A stretch of DNA of 64,000 nucleotides. It comes from Mycobacterium sp. 852013-50091_SCH5140682. GTDB lineage: Bacteria; Actinomycetota; Actinomycetes; Mycobacteriales; Mycobacteriaceae. Positions 50,728 through 60,067 of this stretch are shown here, piece after piece. A program made the position numbers and the translations under genes. The notes below the pieces were generated by a model. That model was not told where the DNA came from, searched no databases, and was given only the letters and a program-made list of their open reading frames with translations. The stretch's first letter is position 1, and every line of letters starts with the position of its first letter. The stretch is taken from NCBI RefSeq assembly GCF_001665685.1, contig NZ_LZTB01000053.1, positions 1 through 64,000 of the forward strand. Reading direction: 5' to 3'.

Positions 50728-52363
50728 GGGCGGCCTCCGGGATTCGGACCGTGAACATCGCACCGCCGCCGGGGTTGTCGGTGATCTCGACGGTGCCGCC
50801 GTGCTGGGCGGTCACCAACCGCACCAACGCAAGGCCGATTCCGCGGCCACCCGGGACATCGGGTTTCGAGGTGACACCGCGCGAGAAGATGGACTCCCGA
50901 AGGTGTTGGGGCACACCGGGACCCGAATCAGCCACGGTCAGCAGCAGCCCTTGGGCATCATCGATGTGGATGCGCACCTGTGCCGGCCCGGCCCCGACCG
51001 AGACGTCCACGGCATTGTCGACCAGGTTGCCGAGCAGCGTGATCACGTCGGTGGCAAGGGCCGGGTCGAGGGCCGCCAGGTGACTGTCGCCGGTCAGGAT
51101 GAGGGTGACGCCGCTCTCGGCGGCCAGCGAGGTCTTGGCGATCAGCAGCGCAGCCACGGCTGGGTCGGAAATATGTTGGGTCACAGCATCATTGATCTCC
51201 GCGCGGCGTCGGGTGAGCGTGCCCACCAGATCGCGGACCGCGTCGAACTCCCCGAGTTGCGTCAGCCCCGAGATGGTGTGCAGCTGGTTGGCGAACTCGT
51301 GGGTCTGCGCCCGCAGCGTGTCGGTCACACTGCGGTGCGATGACAATTGCGCCTGCAGCGCGGCAAGTTCGGTGCTGTCGCGCATCGTGGTGACGGTACC
51401 GATGCGCTGACCCTGGCTGCTCGCCGCGCGCCGGTTCAGCGCAAGGACCCGTGTTCTGGTGGTGATGATCACGTCGTCCTCGTCGCGGCCCGCGGCCCCT
51501 TCCAGCAGGAACCCCGCGATCGTCGGGTCCAGGCCGACGTCGTCCACCCGGCGGCCGACCGCGCTGTCGTCGAGACCCAGCAATTCCTGCGCGCTGTCGT
51601 TGAGCACCGTGATGGCGCCGTCGGTGCTCACCGCCACGACGCCCTCGCGGATGCTGTGCAGCAACGCTTCCCGATGATCGGCCAGGCCGGCGATCTCGGC
51701 GACCTCCAGGCCGCGGGTGTGCCGTTTGATGCGTCGGGACAGCAGCCACGAGGCCACGAGACCGAGCGCGGCGCCGATGCCGAGGTAGATCAGCAGGCGC
51801 TCGCCGGCCCCGCCGAGCAGTTGCCACACCGACGGATACCGTTCGCTGACCGACACGATGGCGAGGACATCGCCGTCGGGCGCCAGGATCGGCACCTGGC
51901 CGACCAGGCTGTGGGCGCCGTCGATGTCGCTGTCGCCGAACCACGCCCGGCCTTCGTCGGCGCGGGTGGGCCCGAGGTCGATCCGCGTGCCCAGGCGCTG
52001 GGGATCCGACGACGCGCGCACCGTGCCGGTCGGATCGATGATCTCGGCCAGTTCGGCGCCCGAGAGGGCGACCGCCCGATCCACGTCGGGGGCCAGGATG
52101 GTCGCGGCGAACGGATCGCTGTAACGGTCCCGCACGATCGGTGTCGAGGCGATGTTCTCCGCCACCGCGATCATGCGTTGGCCCCGAACGTCGCGGAATT
52201 CACGCGTGGACTGCGTGACCGACACCGCCGCGACGGCGACCAGCACCACCGCGACCACCACCAGCTGGAAGGCCAGGAACTGGCCGGCGAGGCTCCGGCC
52301 CCGCAGCAGGCGCACTAGCGCCGAGCGTGAACTCAATGACCAATACTTCCTTTGCGAACTCAT
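50720..52363 (-). CDS. CitA/DcuS-type sensor histidine kinase
   Basis: Membrane sensor kinase, 547 residues, for citrate-like ligands. Two helices (FLAFQLVVVAVVLVAVAAVS near 30-48 and LLIYLGIGAALGLVASWLL near 190-208) bracket a periplasmic PAS-like sensor domain. A cytoplasmic PAS (VVAVSTDGAITVLNDSAQEL) follows. The phosphorylated His is in QTHEFANQLHTISGL, which is the CitA/DcuS type, and the ATPase domain has LVDNAVDVS, DSGPGVP and GRGIGLALV. Divergent from tctC with palindromes between; overlaps the regulator by 8 nt. Confidence 0.92.
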   Translation of the reverse strand: MSSQRKYWSLSSRSALVRLLRGRSLAGQFLAFQLVVVAVVLVAVAAVSVTQSTREFRDVRGQRMIAVAENIASTPIVRDRYSDPFAATILAPDVDRAVALSGAELAEIIDPTGTVRASSDPQRLGTRIDLGPTRADEGRAWFGDSDIDGAHSLVGQVPILAPDGDVLAIVSVSERYPSVWQLLGGAGERLLIYLGIGAALGLVASWLLSRRIKRHTRGLEVAEIAGLADHREALLHSIREGVVAVSTDGAITVLNDSAQELLGLDDSAVGRRVDDVGLDPTIAGFLLEGAAGRDEDDVIITTRTRVLALNRRAASSQGQRIGTVTTMRDSTELAALQAQLSSHRSVTDTLRAQTHEFANQLHTISGLTQLGEFDAVRDLVGTLTRRRAEINDAVTQHISDPAVAALLIAKTSLAAESGVTLILTGDSHLAALDPALATDVITLLGNLVDNAVDVSVGAGPAQVRIHIDDAQGLLLTVADSGPGVPQHLRESIFSRGVTSKPDVPGGRGIGLALVRLVTAQHGGTVEITDNPGGGAMFTVRIPEAAHV

Positions 52364-52365
52364 CA

Positions 52366-52379
52366 GTGACCTGGGTCAC
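52366..52379. promoter_or_regulatory. CRP-type palindrome between kinase and tctC
   Basis: GTGACCTGGGTCAC is a perfect two-sided palindrome (GTGACC/GGTCAC) and fits the GTGA-N6-TCAC core of cAMP-receptor (CRP/GlxR) sites. A second, smaller palindrome, ATCACAAGTGAT, lies at 52403-52414. Both are in the 64-bp gap between divergent starts, so they could control both transporter and sensor. Confidence 0.5.
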
Positions 52380-52427
52380 GTCACGATTCAGTATTGCTGA
52401 GCATCACAAGTGATTGGGGACGGGTTG

Positions 52428-53423
52428 ATGACGTGTCGACGAGGACACCTGGCGACGGTGCTCGGGGTGATCCTGACGGTGGTCGCGGCGCTCGCGCTGA
52501 CCGGGTGCGGGGTGACCCGCAACGACGACTCACGCGGGCTGCACCGGCTGCGCATGATGGTGCCGAACAGCCCGGGCGGCGGCTATGACCTGACCGCGCG
52601 TACCGCGGTGAAGATCATGGAAGACACCGACATCACCGGACGTGTCGAGGTGTTCAACGTGATCGGCGCGGGCGGCACGGTTGCCATGGCGCGGTTGATG
52701 AACGAAAAGGGCAACGACGACCTCATGATGACGATGGGTCTCGGTGTGGTCGGTGCCACCTACACCAACGGATCGCGGATAAAGGCTTCTGACGCAACCG
52801 CATTGGCGAAGCTGATCGAGGATCCCGGTGCGGTCTTCGTGCCCGCCGACTCGCCGTTGAAGACGATCGGCGATCTCGTCGCGGCGTGGAAGGCCGATCC
52901 GTCGAAGGTCACCATCGGAGGCGGCTCGTCACCCGGCGGCCCCGACCACCTGTTCCCGATGGAGCTGGCCAAGGCCGTTGGCGTCCAGCCGAAATCGGTC
53001 AACTTCGTCACTTACGACGGCGGCGGTGATCTGCTGACCGCGCTGCTCGGCAAGAAGATCACCGTCGGAACCTCCAGCCCGGGTGAACTCATCGACCAGA
53101 TCGAGGCCGGACAACTGCGAGTGCTTGCGGTGTCCAGCCACGAGCGGATCAAGGGCGTCGACGCCCCGACGCTCAAAGAGTCGGGTATCGACCTGACCTT
53201 CGCGAACTGGCGCGGAGTCCTTGCGCCGCCGGGCATTTCCGATGACGCGAAGAAGGCCATGCTGAAGGCCCTCGAGGATTTGCACGCCACGCAGCAGTGG
53301 AAGGAGGCGCTGGTGAAGAACGGTTGGACCGATGCGTTCGTCACCGGTGAGCAGTTCGAACAGTTCTTGAAGGACCAGGACGAACGTGTTTCGTCGACAC
53401 TCACCGAGTTGGGGCTGATATGA
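52428..53423 (+). CDS. tctC: Tripartite tricarboxylate transporter substrate-binding lipoprotein
   Basis: Extracytoplasmic receptor of a TTT-family transporter, 331 residues. The N-terminus is a lipoprotein signal ending ALALTGC (lipid-modified Cys). The Bug-family ligand loop MVPNSPGGGYDLTAR and VIGAGGTVAM are present, followed by GGGSSPGGPDHL, VTYDGGGDLLTALLG and APPGISDDAKKAM. Ligand is likely a tricarboxylate or other organic acid. ATG at 52428 is preferred over GTG 52410. Stop overlaps tctB (ATGA). Confidence 0.92.
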   Translation: MTCRRGHLATVLGVILTVVAALALTGCGVTRNDDSRGLHRLRMMVPNSPGGGYDLTARTAVKIMEDTDITGRVEVFNVIGAGGTVAMARLMNEKGNDDLMMTMGLGVVGATYTNGSRIKASDATALAKLIEDPGAVFVPADSPLKTIGDLVAAWKADPSKVTIGGGSSPGGPDHLFPMELAKAVGVQPKSVNFVTYDGGGDLLTALLGKKITVGTSSPGELIDQIEAGQLRVLAVSSHERIKGVDAPTLKESGIDLTFANWRGVLAPPGISDDAKKAMLKALEDLHATQQWKEALVKNGWTDAFVTGEQFEQFLKDQDERVSSTLTELGLI

Positions 53424-53944
53424 CCGCCGCACCAGAACCGCAAGCTGATGAAGTCGCCAAACCGGTCGACAAGGCCCAGTACCTCGTCTGTGTGGTGATG
53501 GTCGCGGTCGGGGCTTACCTGATCTTCGACGCACTGTCGCTGACGGCGGGCTTCGCCAAGGTCGACCCCGTTGGCCCGAAATTCTTCCCGGTGGCCATCG
53601 GCGTCGTGCTGATCGTGCTGGCGATCATCCTGGCGATCGCGATACCCCGCGGGTCAGTCGGAGAAGCCGACGCCGGCGAGGACGTCGATCCCAATTCGCC
53701 GGGGGACTGGCGCACCGTCGGGCTGCTGGTGGGTTTGTTCGTGTTGCTGATCGTGCTGGTCAAGCCGTTGGGCTGGGCGATCGCCGGGGCACTGTTCTTC
53801 GGTGGAGCCGCGACCATCCTCGGTAATCGGCATTACGTCCGCAACATCGCGATCGGCGCGGTGCTGTCGGTGCTGAGTTTTTACGGGTTCTACTCCGGGC
53901 TCGGAATTCCGCTGCCCGCAGGCATTTTGGACGGGATTCTGTGA
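53420..53944 (+). CDS. tctB: Tripartite tricarboxylate transporter small membrane subunit
   Basis: TctB family, 174 residues. About four helices (YLVCVVMVAVGAYLIFDAL, FFPVAIGVVLIVLAIILAIA, VGLLVGLFVLLIVLVKPLG and the C-terminal IGAVLSVLSFYGFYSGLG) with the conserved VGPKFFP before the second helix. The Pro/Asp-rich N-terminus is cytoplasmic. ATG overlaps the tctC stop and the stop overlaps the tctA start. Confidence 0.92.
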   Translation: MTAAPEPQADEVAKPVDKAQYLVCVVMVAVGAYLIFDALSLTAGFAKVDPVGPKFFPVAIGVVLIVLAIILAIAIPRGSVGEADAGEDVDPNSPGDWRTVGLLVGLFVLLIVLVKPLGWAIAGALFFGGAATILGNRHYVRNIAIGAVLSVLSFYGFYSGLGIPLPAGILDGIL

Positions 53945-55485
53945 TGGAGAACTTCGACTGGCTGCTGCAGGGGTTCGAGCAGGCCGCCACCCCGATGAAT
54001 CTGTTGTACGCCTGCATCGGCGTGCTACTGGGCACCGCGGTCGGGGTTCTGCCGGGCATCGGCCCGGCCATGACCGTGGCGCTGCTGCTGCCGGTGACCT
54101 ACAACGTCAGCCCCAGTGCGGCGTTCATCATGTTCGCGGGCATCTTCTACGGCGGCATGTACGGCGGGTCGACCACGTCGATCCTGCTGAACACTCCGGG
54201 CGAATCGTCGTCGGTGATCACCTCGATCGAGGGCAACAAGATGGCCAAGGCCGGCAGAGCCGCCCAGGCCCTGGCCACCGCGGCCATCGGATCATTCGTC
54301 GCGGGGGCGATCGGCACCGCGCTGCTGGCGGCGTTCGCCCCACCGATCTCGCGCTTCGCGGTCACGCTCGGCGCCCCGTCGTATCTCGCGATCATGCTGT
54401 TCGCCCTGGTCGCGGTGACCGCGGTGCTGGGTGCCTCGAAGCTGCGCGGCGCCATCTCCCTGTTCCTGGGCCTGGCGATCGGCGTCGTCGGTATCGATTT
54501 CCTCACCGGCCAGCCCCGCGCGACGTTCGGGCTGCCGCTGCTGTCCGACGGCATCGACATCGTGGTGATCGCGGTGGCGATCTTCGCGCTCGGCGAGGCC
54601 CTGTGGGTGGCCGCGCACCTGCGTCGGCGCCCGGCCGACGTGATCCCCGTGGGCAGGCCGTGGATGAGCAAGCAGGACTGGGGGCGGTCGTGGAAGCCGT
54701 GGCTGCGTGGCACCGCGTACGGGTTCCCGTTCGGTGCGCTGCCGGCAGGCGGTGCCGAACTTCCGACGTTCCTGTCCTACATCACCGAGAAGAAGCTCTC
54801 CAAGCATCCCGAGGAGTTCGGCAAGGGCGCGATCGAAGGCGTGGCGGGGCCCGAGGCGGCCAACAATGCCTCTGCCGCAGGCACATTGGTGCCGATGCTG
54901 TCGCTGGGCCTACCCACCAACGCCACCGCGGCGGTCATGCTGACGGCGTTCGTGTCGTACGGAATCCAGCCCGGGCCAACCCTTTTCGAGAAGGAACCGC
55001 TTCTGATCTGGACGCTCATCGCGAGCCTGTTCATCGGCAACTTCCTGCTGCTGGTGCTCAACCTGCCGTTGGCGCCGATCTGGGCGAAGCTGCTGCGCAC
55101 GCCGCGGCCGTACCTGTACGCGGGCATTCTGTTCTTCGCGACCCTGGGAGCGTTGGCGGTCAACGTGCAACCGCTGGATCTCGCGCTGCTGTTGGTGTTC
55201 GGCCTGCTCGGCCTCATGATGCGCCGCTTCGGATTGCCGGTGCTGCCGTTGATCATCGGCGTCATCCTGGGCCCACGCATCGAACGGCAGCTGCGGCAGA
55301 GTCTGCAGCTCGGCGGCGGTGACTGGAGCAGTTTGTTCACCGAACCGGTCGCGATCGTCACCTATGTGCTCATGGCGATCCCCCTGCTGGTGCCGTTGGT
55401 GCTCAAGCTCATGCACCGTAGCGAGGAAACCCTGCTGATCGTCGAGGACGATGCGGATCAGAAAGAGAAGGCGGCCCACTCATGA
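53941..55485 (+). CDS. tctA: Tripartite tricarboxylate transporter large membrane subunit
   Basis: TctA family, 514 residues and about twelve helices; it conducts the substrate with the ion gradient. Conserved loops are GVLPGIGPAMTVALLLPVT, GGMYGGSTTSILLNTPGE, GVEGPEAANNASAAG-type (here IEGVAGPEAANNASAAG), LPTNATAAVML and the C-terminal LGPRIERQLRQSL. GTG at 53941 (then ATG at 53944) overlaps the tctB stop. The hydrophilic C-terminal tail is acidic. Overlaps the stress protein gene as ATGA. Confidence 0.94.
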   Translation: MMENFDWLLQGFEQAATPMNLLYACIGVLLGTAVGVLPGIGPAMTVALLLPVTYNVSPSAAFIMFAGIFYGGMYGGSTTSILLNTPGESSSVITSIEGNKMAKAGRAAQALATAAIGSFVAGAIGTALLAAFAPPISRFAVTLGAPSYLAIMLFALVAVTAVLGASKLRGAISLFLGLAIGVVGIDFLTGQPRATFGLPLLSDGIDIVVIAVAIFALGEALWVAAHLRRRPADVIPVGRPWMSKQDWGRSWKPWLRGTAYGFPFGALPAGGAELPTFLSYITEKKLSKHPEEFGKGAIEGVAGPEAANNASAAGTLVPMLSLGLPTNATAAVMLTAFVSYGIQPGPTLFEKEPLLIWTLIASLFIGNFLLLVLNLPLAPIWAKLLRTPRPYLYAGILFFATLGALAVNVQPLDLALLLVFGLLGLMMRRFGLPVLPLIIGVILGPRIERQLRQSLQLGGGDWSSLFTEPVAIVTYVLMAIPLLVPLVLKLMHRSEETLLIVEDDADQKEKAAHS

Positions 55486-55874
55486 TTGTCGTCGGCTATA
55501 GCGCGGATCCGTTCGGCCGGGCAGCCCTCGAGCACGGCATCGCCGAAGCCAGACGGCGCGACACCGGATTGCTGGTGATCAATGCGACCTCCGGGGATGC
55601 CTACGTCGACACCCGGTTCGCCCGCTCCGGTGAGATCCATGACGTGGAGGAGCAGCTGCGGGCGAGCGGGGTGCAGTTCGAGCTGCAGCGTCCAGTCGGT
55701 GTCGATACCGTCGGCGAGCTGTTGAGGGCGATGGACCGCGCCGACGCCGATTTGCTGGTCATCGGTATCCGGCACCGCAGCCCGGTCGGCAAGCTGCTGC
55801 TGGGCAGCGTCGCGCAACGATTGCTGCTGGAATGCCCCAAACCGGTGCTTGCGGTCAAACCCGAAGGGGCTTGA
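55482..55874 (+). CDS. Universal stress protein (UspA family)
   Basis: A 130-residue single-domain USP coupled to tctA by ATGA overlap. The Rossmann-like start MIVVGYSADPFGRAALEHGI and the C-terminal nucleotide motif VIGIRHRSPVGKLLLGSVAQ (a G-x2-G-x8-GS-like pattern) suggest ATP or other adenine-nucleotide binding. It may sense energy or pH status for the transporter, which is inference from position. Linkage of a USP to a TTT transporter is known in some other genomes, but its function is not. Confidence 0.86.
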   Translation: MIVVGYSADPFGRAALEHGIAEARRRDTGLLVINATSGDAYVDTRFARSGEIHDVEEQLRASGVQFELQRPVGVDTVGELLRAMDRADADLLVIGIRHRSPVGKLLLGSVAQRLLLECPKPVLAVKPEGA

Positions 55875-56005
55875 GCGCCGGGCGATCTCCCGCTGAGCTG
55901 GGCAAACCATCCTCACCGCAGCGCCCCGGGCCCGGTGAGGACCAATTTTCGTCGCGATAACCTGCGGGGAAAGTTGCCGGAACAGCCGCAGCTGACCATG
56001 GCCGC

Positions 56006-59000
56006 ATGGCAGATGGCACACCCACCCGAACTGCGTGTTCGTACTGCGGTGTCGGCTGCGGCATCGAGGTCACCACCAGGGTTGAAGGTGACCGCACGGT
56101 GATCGCCCGGGTGTCAGGGGACAAACTGCACCCGGCGAACTTCGGCCGGTTGTGCACCAAAGGCCTCATGCACGCCGAGATGATGGCCGTCGACGACGAT
56201 CGGCTGCGGTCGGCGTTGCTGCGGTGCACCCGCGACGACGAACTGCTGCCCACCCCGGTCGACGACGCGATCGCCGAGGCCGGCCGCAGGCTGCGGGCCA
56301 TCATCGACGAGCACGGTCCGGATGCCGTCGCGCTGTACGTGTCGGGCCAGCTGTCGCTGGAAGCCCAGTACCTGGCCACCAAGCTCGCCAAGGGGTATCT
56401 GCGTACCCGCCACCTGGAATCGAACTCCCGGTTGTGCATGGCCAGTGCCGGAACGGGTTTCAAGCAATCGCTCGGCTCCGACGGGCCCCCGGGCTCCTAC
56501 GCCGACTTCGACTGTGCGGACCTGTTTTTCGTGATCGGCTCGAATATGGCCGATTGCCACCCGATTCTGTTCCTGCGGATGGCCGACCGGCTCAAGGCCG
56601 GGGCCAAGCTGATCGTGGTGGACCCGCGCCGCACCGCCACGGCCGAGAAGGCTGACCTGTTCCTGCAGATCACCCCGGGAACCGACGTGGCCCTGCTCAA
56701 TGGTCTGCTGCATGTGCTCGTGACGGATGGCGCGATCGATCATGATTTCATCGCCGAGCACACCGAGGGCTGGGACGCGATGCCGCAGTTCCTGGCCGAT
56801 TACCCGCCCACGCGCGTGGCCGAGATCACCGGCGTACCGGAAGCCGACATCCGGACCGCCGCAAGGATGATCGCCGAGGCGGGCGAGTGGATGAGCTGCT
56901 GGACCATGGGGCTCAACCAGAGCACGCACGGCACCTGGAACACCAATGCCATCTGTAATCTGCACCTGGCCACCGGCGCGATCTGCCGACCCGGCAGCGG
57001 CCCGATGTCGCTGACCGGTCAGCCCAATGCGATGGGCGGCCGCGAAATGGGTTATCTGGGGCCGGGTTTGCCCGGCCAGCGCGCGGTCTTCTCGGCACAG
57101 GACCGGGCCTTCGTCGAGGATCGGTGGGGACTGGAGCCGGGCACCATCCGTTCCGAGGTGGGGCCCGGCACGATCGGCATGTTCGAGGAGATGGCTGAGG
57201 GCCGGATCAAGGCCTGCTGGATCATCTGCACCAATCCGGTTGCCACCGTGGCCAACCGCAAGACCGTGATCAACGGTCTGGAGGCGGCCGAGTTGGTGAT
57301 CGCGCAGGACGCCTACCGGTCGACCGCCACCAATCACTACGCCGACGTCGTGCTGCCCGCCGCGCTGTGGGCCGAATCCGAAGGCGTCGCAGTCAATTCC
57401 GAGCGCAATCTGACGCTGCTGTCCGCGTCGATCCCCCCGGTCGGAGATGCCCGGCCGGACTGGCAGCTGATCTGCGGGGTCGCCGCGCAGCTGGGATTCG
57501 CCGACCACTTCAGCTACGGCAGCGCCGAGGAGATCTTCGACGAGATCCGCGGGTTCGCCAACCCGAAGACCGGTTACGACCTGAGAGGAGCCAGCTACGC
57601 CCGGTTGCGACAGACGCCGCTGCAGTGGCCGTGCCCGCCGCTGGACGCCCCGACCGGTGGGGACGACCGGCATCCCATCAGGTACCTCAACGATGGCATC
57701 AGCCAGGACCTGTTCGTCGACGAGAACGGCCACCGCCCGCGGCTGGCATTCGCGACGGCGTCGCGGCGCGCGGTGTTTCACGCGCGCCCGCACCGCAATC
57801 CAGCGGAAATGCCCGGCCCCTCTTCTTCTGACTACCCGTTCGTGCTCAACACCGGCCGGTTGCAGCATCAGTGGCACACCATGACCAAAACCGGCAAGGT
57901 CGCCAAGCTCAACAAGCTCAATCCGGGTCCTTTCGTGGAAGTTCACCCCGTCGACGCGCAGGGGCTCGGCATTGTCGAAGGGGCATCGGTCGAGCTGTCC
58001 TCGCGACGGGGCCGGGCGGTGCTGCCCGCAGTGCTCACCGATCGGGTTCGCCCGGGCAATTGCTTTGTGCCGTTTCACTGGAACGACGAACACGGGGAGT
58101 ACCTCACCATCAACGCCCTGACCAACGACGCCGTCGACCCGGACTCACTGCAGCCCGAGTTCAAAGCCTGTGCCGTGAGCCTGCGGCCGGTGCTCACCGT
58201 GGCCGGCGCTGCGCCCGCGCACCCCGTCGCCGCGGAGATGGGCCTGACCGTGATGGGCCGGCCGACCCTCTCAGATACCGAGAAGATCTATCTGTCAGGG
58301 TTTTTCACCGGACTGGCCGACGCCCCGGTCGGTGTGCCGGTGCTACCGGAGTCCGCGCCGGTCAGCCCGACGGTACGGCTGTGGGTCGACGGGATGTTGG
58401 CGGGACGCTACTCGCGGGCCGGTACGTCCGGCGCGGTGGTCGCGCTACCGTCGGGGCCGTTGGTGCTGTGGGCCTCCCAGACCGGCAACGCCGAGGAGTT
58501 CGCGGCGCAGTTGGCCCAGCGGTTGGCCGGCGCCGAACTGGTCGGCATGGACGATCTGGCGTTGGCCGATCTCGCGGGCGTCCGCGACGTGCTCGTGATC
58601 ACCAGCACGTTCGGTGACGGCGGCCCGCCGGACAACGGCTCGGATTTCTGGAGCAGGCTGCAGGCTTCGGACGCGCCGAATCTCGCCGGCCTGCGCTACG
58701 CGGTGCTGGGTATCGGTGACCGTGCCTACGACAGCTTCTGTGGCCACGCCAAATCGCTGGACCAGCGGTTGTCCGATCTGGGCGCGACCCGGTTGCTCGA
58801 CCGTACGGAGTGTGAGGCCTACGACGACGAGCCCATGCAGCGCTGGGCCGACACTGTGACTGCACTGATCGCCGGTGAGAGCGACGCGCCGGCGAGCGGT
58901 AGCGCCACCCGGGCTGCGGGCGGCACCCGCACCGCCATCCGTACCGAACCGGACGAATTCACCAGGGCCAAGCCGATTCTGGCGACGTTGGCGCGCAACA

Positions 59001-60064
59001 CGCTGCTGACTGCCGCAACGTCGCGGAAAGAGGTGCGGCAGTTCGGTTTCGACATCTCCGACTACGACGTCAGTTATGCGGCAGGCGACTCGCTCGGCGT
59101 CTACGCCACCAACGACCCCGCGGTGGTGGACGCCTGGCTGGCGGCCACGGCGCTGAGTCCCGAGGCGACCGTCGAGGTCGACGGCACCGAGCAGTCGCTG
59201 CGCGACGCCTTGATCACGTCCTACGACATCTGCCGCGTCACGCCGAACCTGCTGGCATTCGTCGCGGAGGCGGCTGCTGATCGGTCGGCGGCCAAGGTAC
59301 TCAAGGGTTCCCGCGACCGTCTCGACACCTGGCTGGGCAACCGCAACGGGCTCGACGTCGTCACCCAGTTCGCCACCCGCGCCACCCCCGAACAGTGGCA
59401 GGACGTCCTGGTGCGGCTCACGCCACGCAGCTATTCGATATCGTCGAGCCCGCTGGTCAGCCCGCACGAGGTGCAGCTGACGGTGTCGGTGGTCCGGTAT
59501 CGCGGTGCCGACGGGACCGGCCGCAGCGGCGTGTGCTCGACCTTCCTGGCCGACCGGGCCGCTGCGGCCGCGGTTTTCCTGCAACGCTCGCCGCATTTCC
59601 GGCCGCCGCAGGAGGCCGACACCCCGATGATCATGGTGGGCCCGGGTACTGGCGTCGCACCGTTTCGCGGCTTCCTGCAGGAGCGCCGGGCACTGGGCCA
59701 CCGCGGGCGCAACTGGCTGTTCTTCGGCGATCAGCATCGCCACGAGAACTATTACTACCGTGACGATTTCGAGGAGATGGTGCACGACGGCCTGCTCACC
59801 CGGCTCGACCTGGCGTTCTCCCGCGATCAAGCGCGGCGGGTCTATGTCCAGCACAAGATGCTCGAACACGGCGCCGACGTGTGGCGCTGGCTGCAGGACG
59901 GCGCCCACTTCTACGTGTGCGGGGACGCCACCCGGATGGCCAAGGACGTCGACACGGCGCTGGGCGCCATCATCCGGACCCACGGCGGCATGTCGGAGGA
60001 GGCCGCGCACGCTTACAAGCGGGAACTGGTCGCCGAGAAGCGCTATGTGCGTGACGTGTACTGA
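56006..60064 (+). CDS. nasN: Assimilatory nitrate reductase fused to a CysJ-like flavoprotein (NasN type)
   Basis: A 1352-residue fusion that can take NADPH electrons to a molybdenum site in one chain. Residues 1-710 are a NapA/NasC-type molybdopterin enzyme: a [4Fe-4S] site from Cys11, 14, 18 and 50 (CSYCGVGC...LCTKG), and the Mo-ligand Cys144 in SRLCMAS. Residues about 760-790 resemble the CysJ leader (SDTEKIYLSGFFTGL). A flavodoxin domain starts near 818 (LWASQTGNAEEFAAQL), FAD-binding RSYSISSSPL is near 1141, NADP-binding GPGTGVAPFRGFLQ near 1210, and the end RYVRDVY matches CysJ. M. smegmatis NasN has this design. No nitrite reductase is in view. Confidence 0.9.
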   Translation: MADGTPTRTACSYCGVGCGIEVTTRVEGDRTVIARVSGDKLHPANFGRLCTKGLMHAEMMAVDDDRLRSALLRCTRDDELLPTPVDDAIAEAGRRLRAIIDEHGPDAVALYVSGQLSLEAQYLATKLAKGYLRTRHLESNSRLCMASAGTGFKQSLGSDGPPGSYADFDCADLFFVIGSNMADCHPILFLRMADRLKAGAKLIVVDPRRTATAEKADLFLQITPGTDVALLNGLLHVLVTDGAIDHDFIAEHTEGWDAMPQFLADYPPTRVAEITGVPEADIRTAARMIAEAGEWMSCWTMGLNQSTHGTWNTNAICNLHLATGAICRPGSGPMSLTGQPNAMGGREMGYLGPGLPGQRAVFSAQDRAFVEDRWGLEPGTIRSEVGPGTIGMFEEMAEGRIKACWIICTNPVATVANRKTVINGLEAAELVIAQDAYRSTATNHYADVVLPAALWAESEGVAVNSERNLTLLSASIPPVGDARPDWQLICGVAAQLGFADHFSYGSAEEIFDEIRGFANPKTGYDLRGASYARLRQTPLQWPCPPLDAPTGGDDRHPIRYLNDGISQDLFVDENGHRPRLAFATASRRAVFHARPHRNPAEMPGPSSSDYPFVLNTGRLQHQWHTMTKTGKVAKLNKLNPGPFVEVHPVDAQGLGIVEGASVELSSRRGRAVLPAVLTDRVRPGNCFVPFHWNDEHGEYLTINALTNDAVDPDSLQPEFKACAVSLRPVLTVAGAAPAHPVAAEMGLTVMGRPTLSDTEKIYLSGFFTGLADAPVGVPVLPESAPVSPTVRLWVDGMLAGRYSRAGTSGAVVALPSGPLVLWASQTGNAEEFAAQLAQRLAGAELVGMDDLALADLAGVRDVLVITSTFGDGGPPDNGSDFWSRLQASDAPNLAGLRYAVLGIGDRAYDSFCGHAKSLDQRLSDLGATRLLDRTECEAYDDEPMQRWADTVTALIAGESDAPASGSATRAAGGTRTAIRTEPDEFTRAKPILATLARNTLLTAATSRKEVRQFGFDISDYDVSYAAGDSLGVYATNDPAVVDAWLAATALSPEATVEVDGTEQSLRDALITSYDICRVTPNLLAFVAEAAADRSAAKVLKGSRDRLDTWLGNRNGLDVVTQFATRATPEQWQDVLVRLTPRSYSISSSPLVSPHEVQLTVSVVRYRGADGTGRSGVCSTFLADRAAAAAVFLQRSPHFRPPQEADTPMIMVGPGTGVAPFRGFLQERRALGHRGRNWLFFGDQHRHENYYYRDDFEEMVHDGLLTRLDLAFSRDQARRVYVQHKMLEHGADVWRWLQDGAHFYVCGDATRMAKDVDTALGAIIRTHGGMSEEAAHAYKRELVAEKRYVRDVY

Positions 60065-60067
60065 GCG

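Noticed and set aside
56114..58093. 659-codon minus-strand open frame opposite nasN
   Set aside because: Antisense artefact of high GC; composition is Arg/His/Gly-rich and the plus-strand protein has all catalytic motifs.
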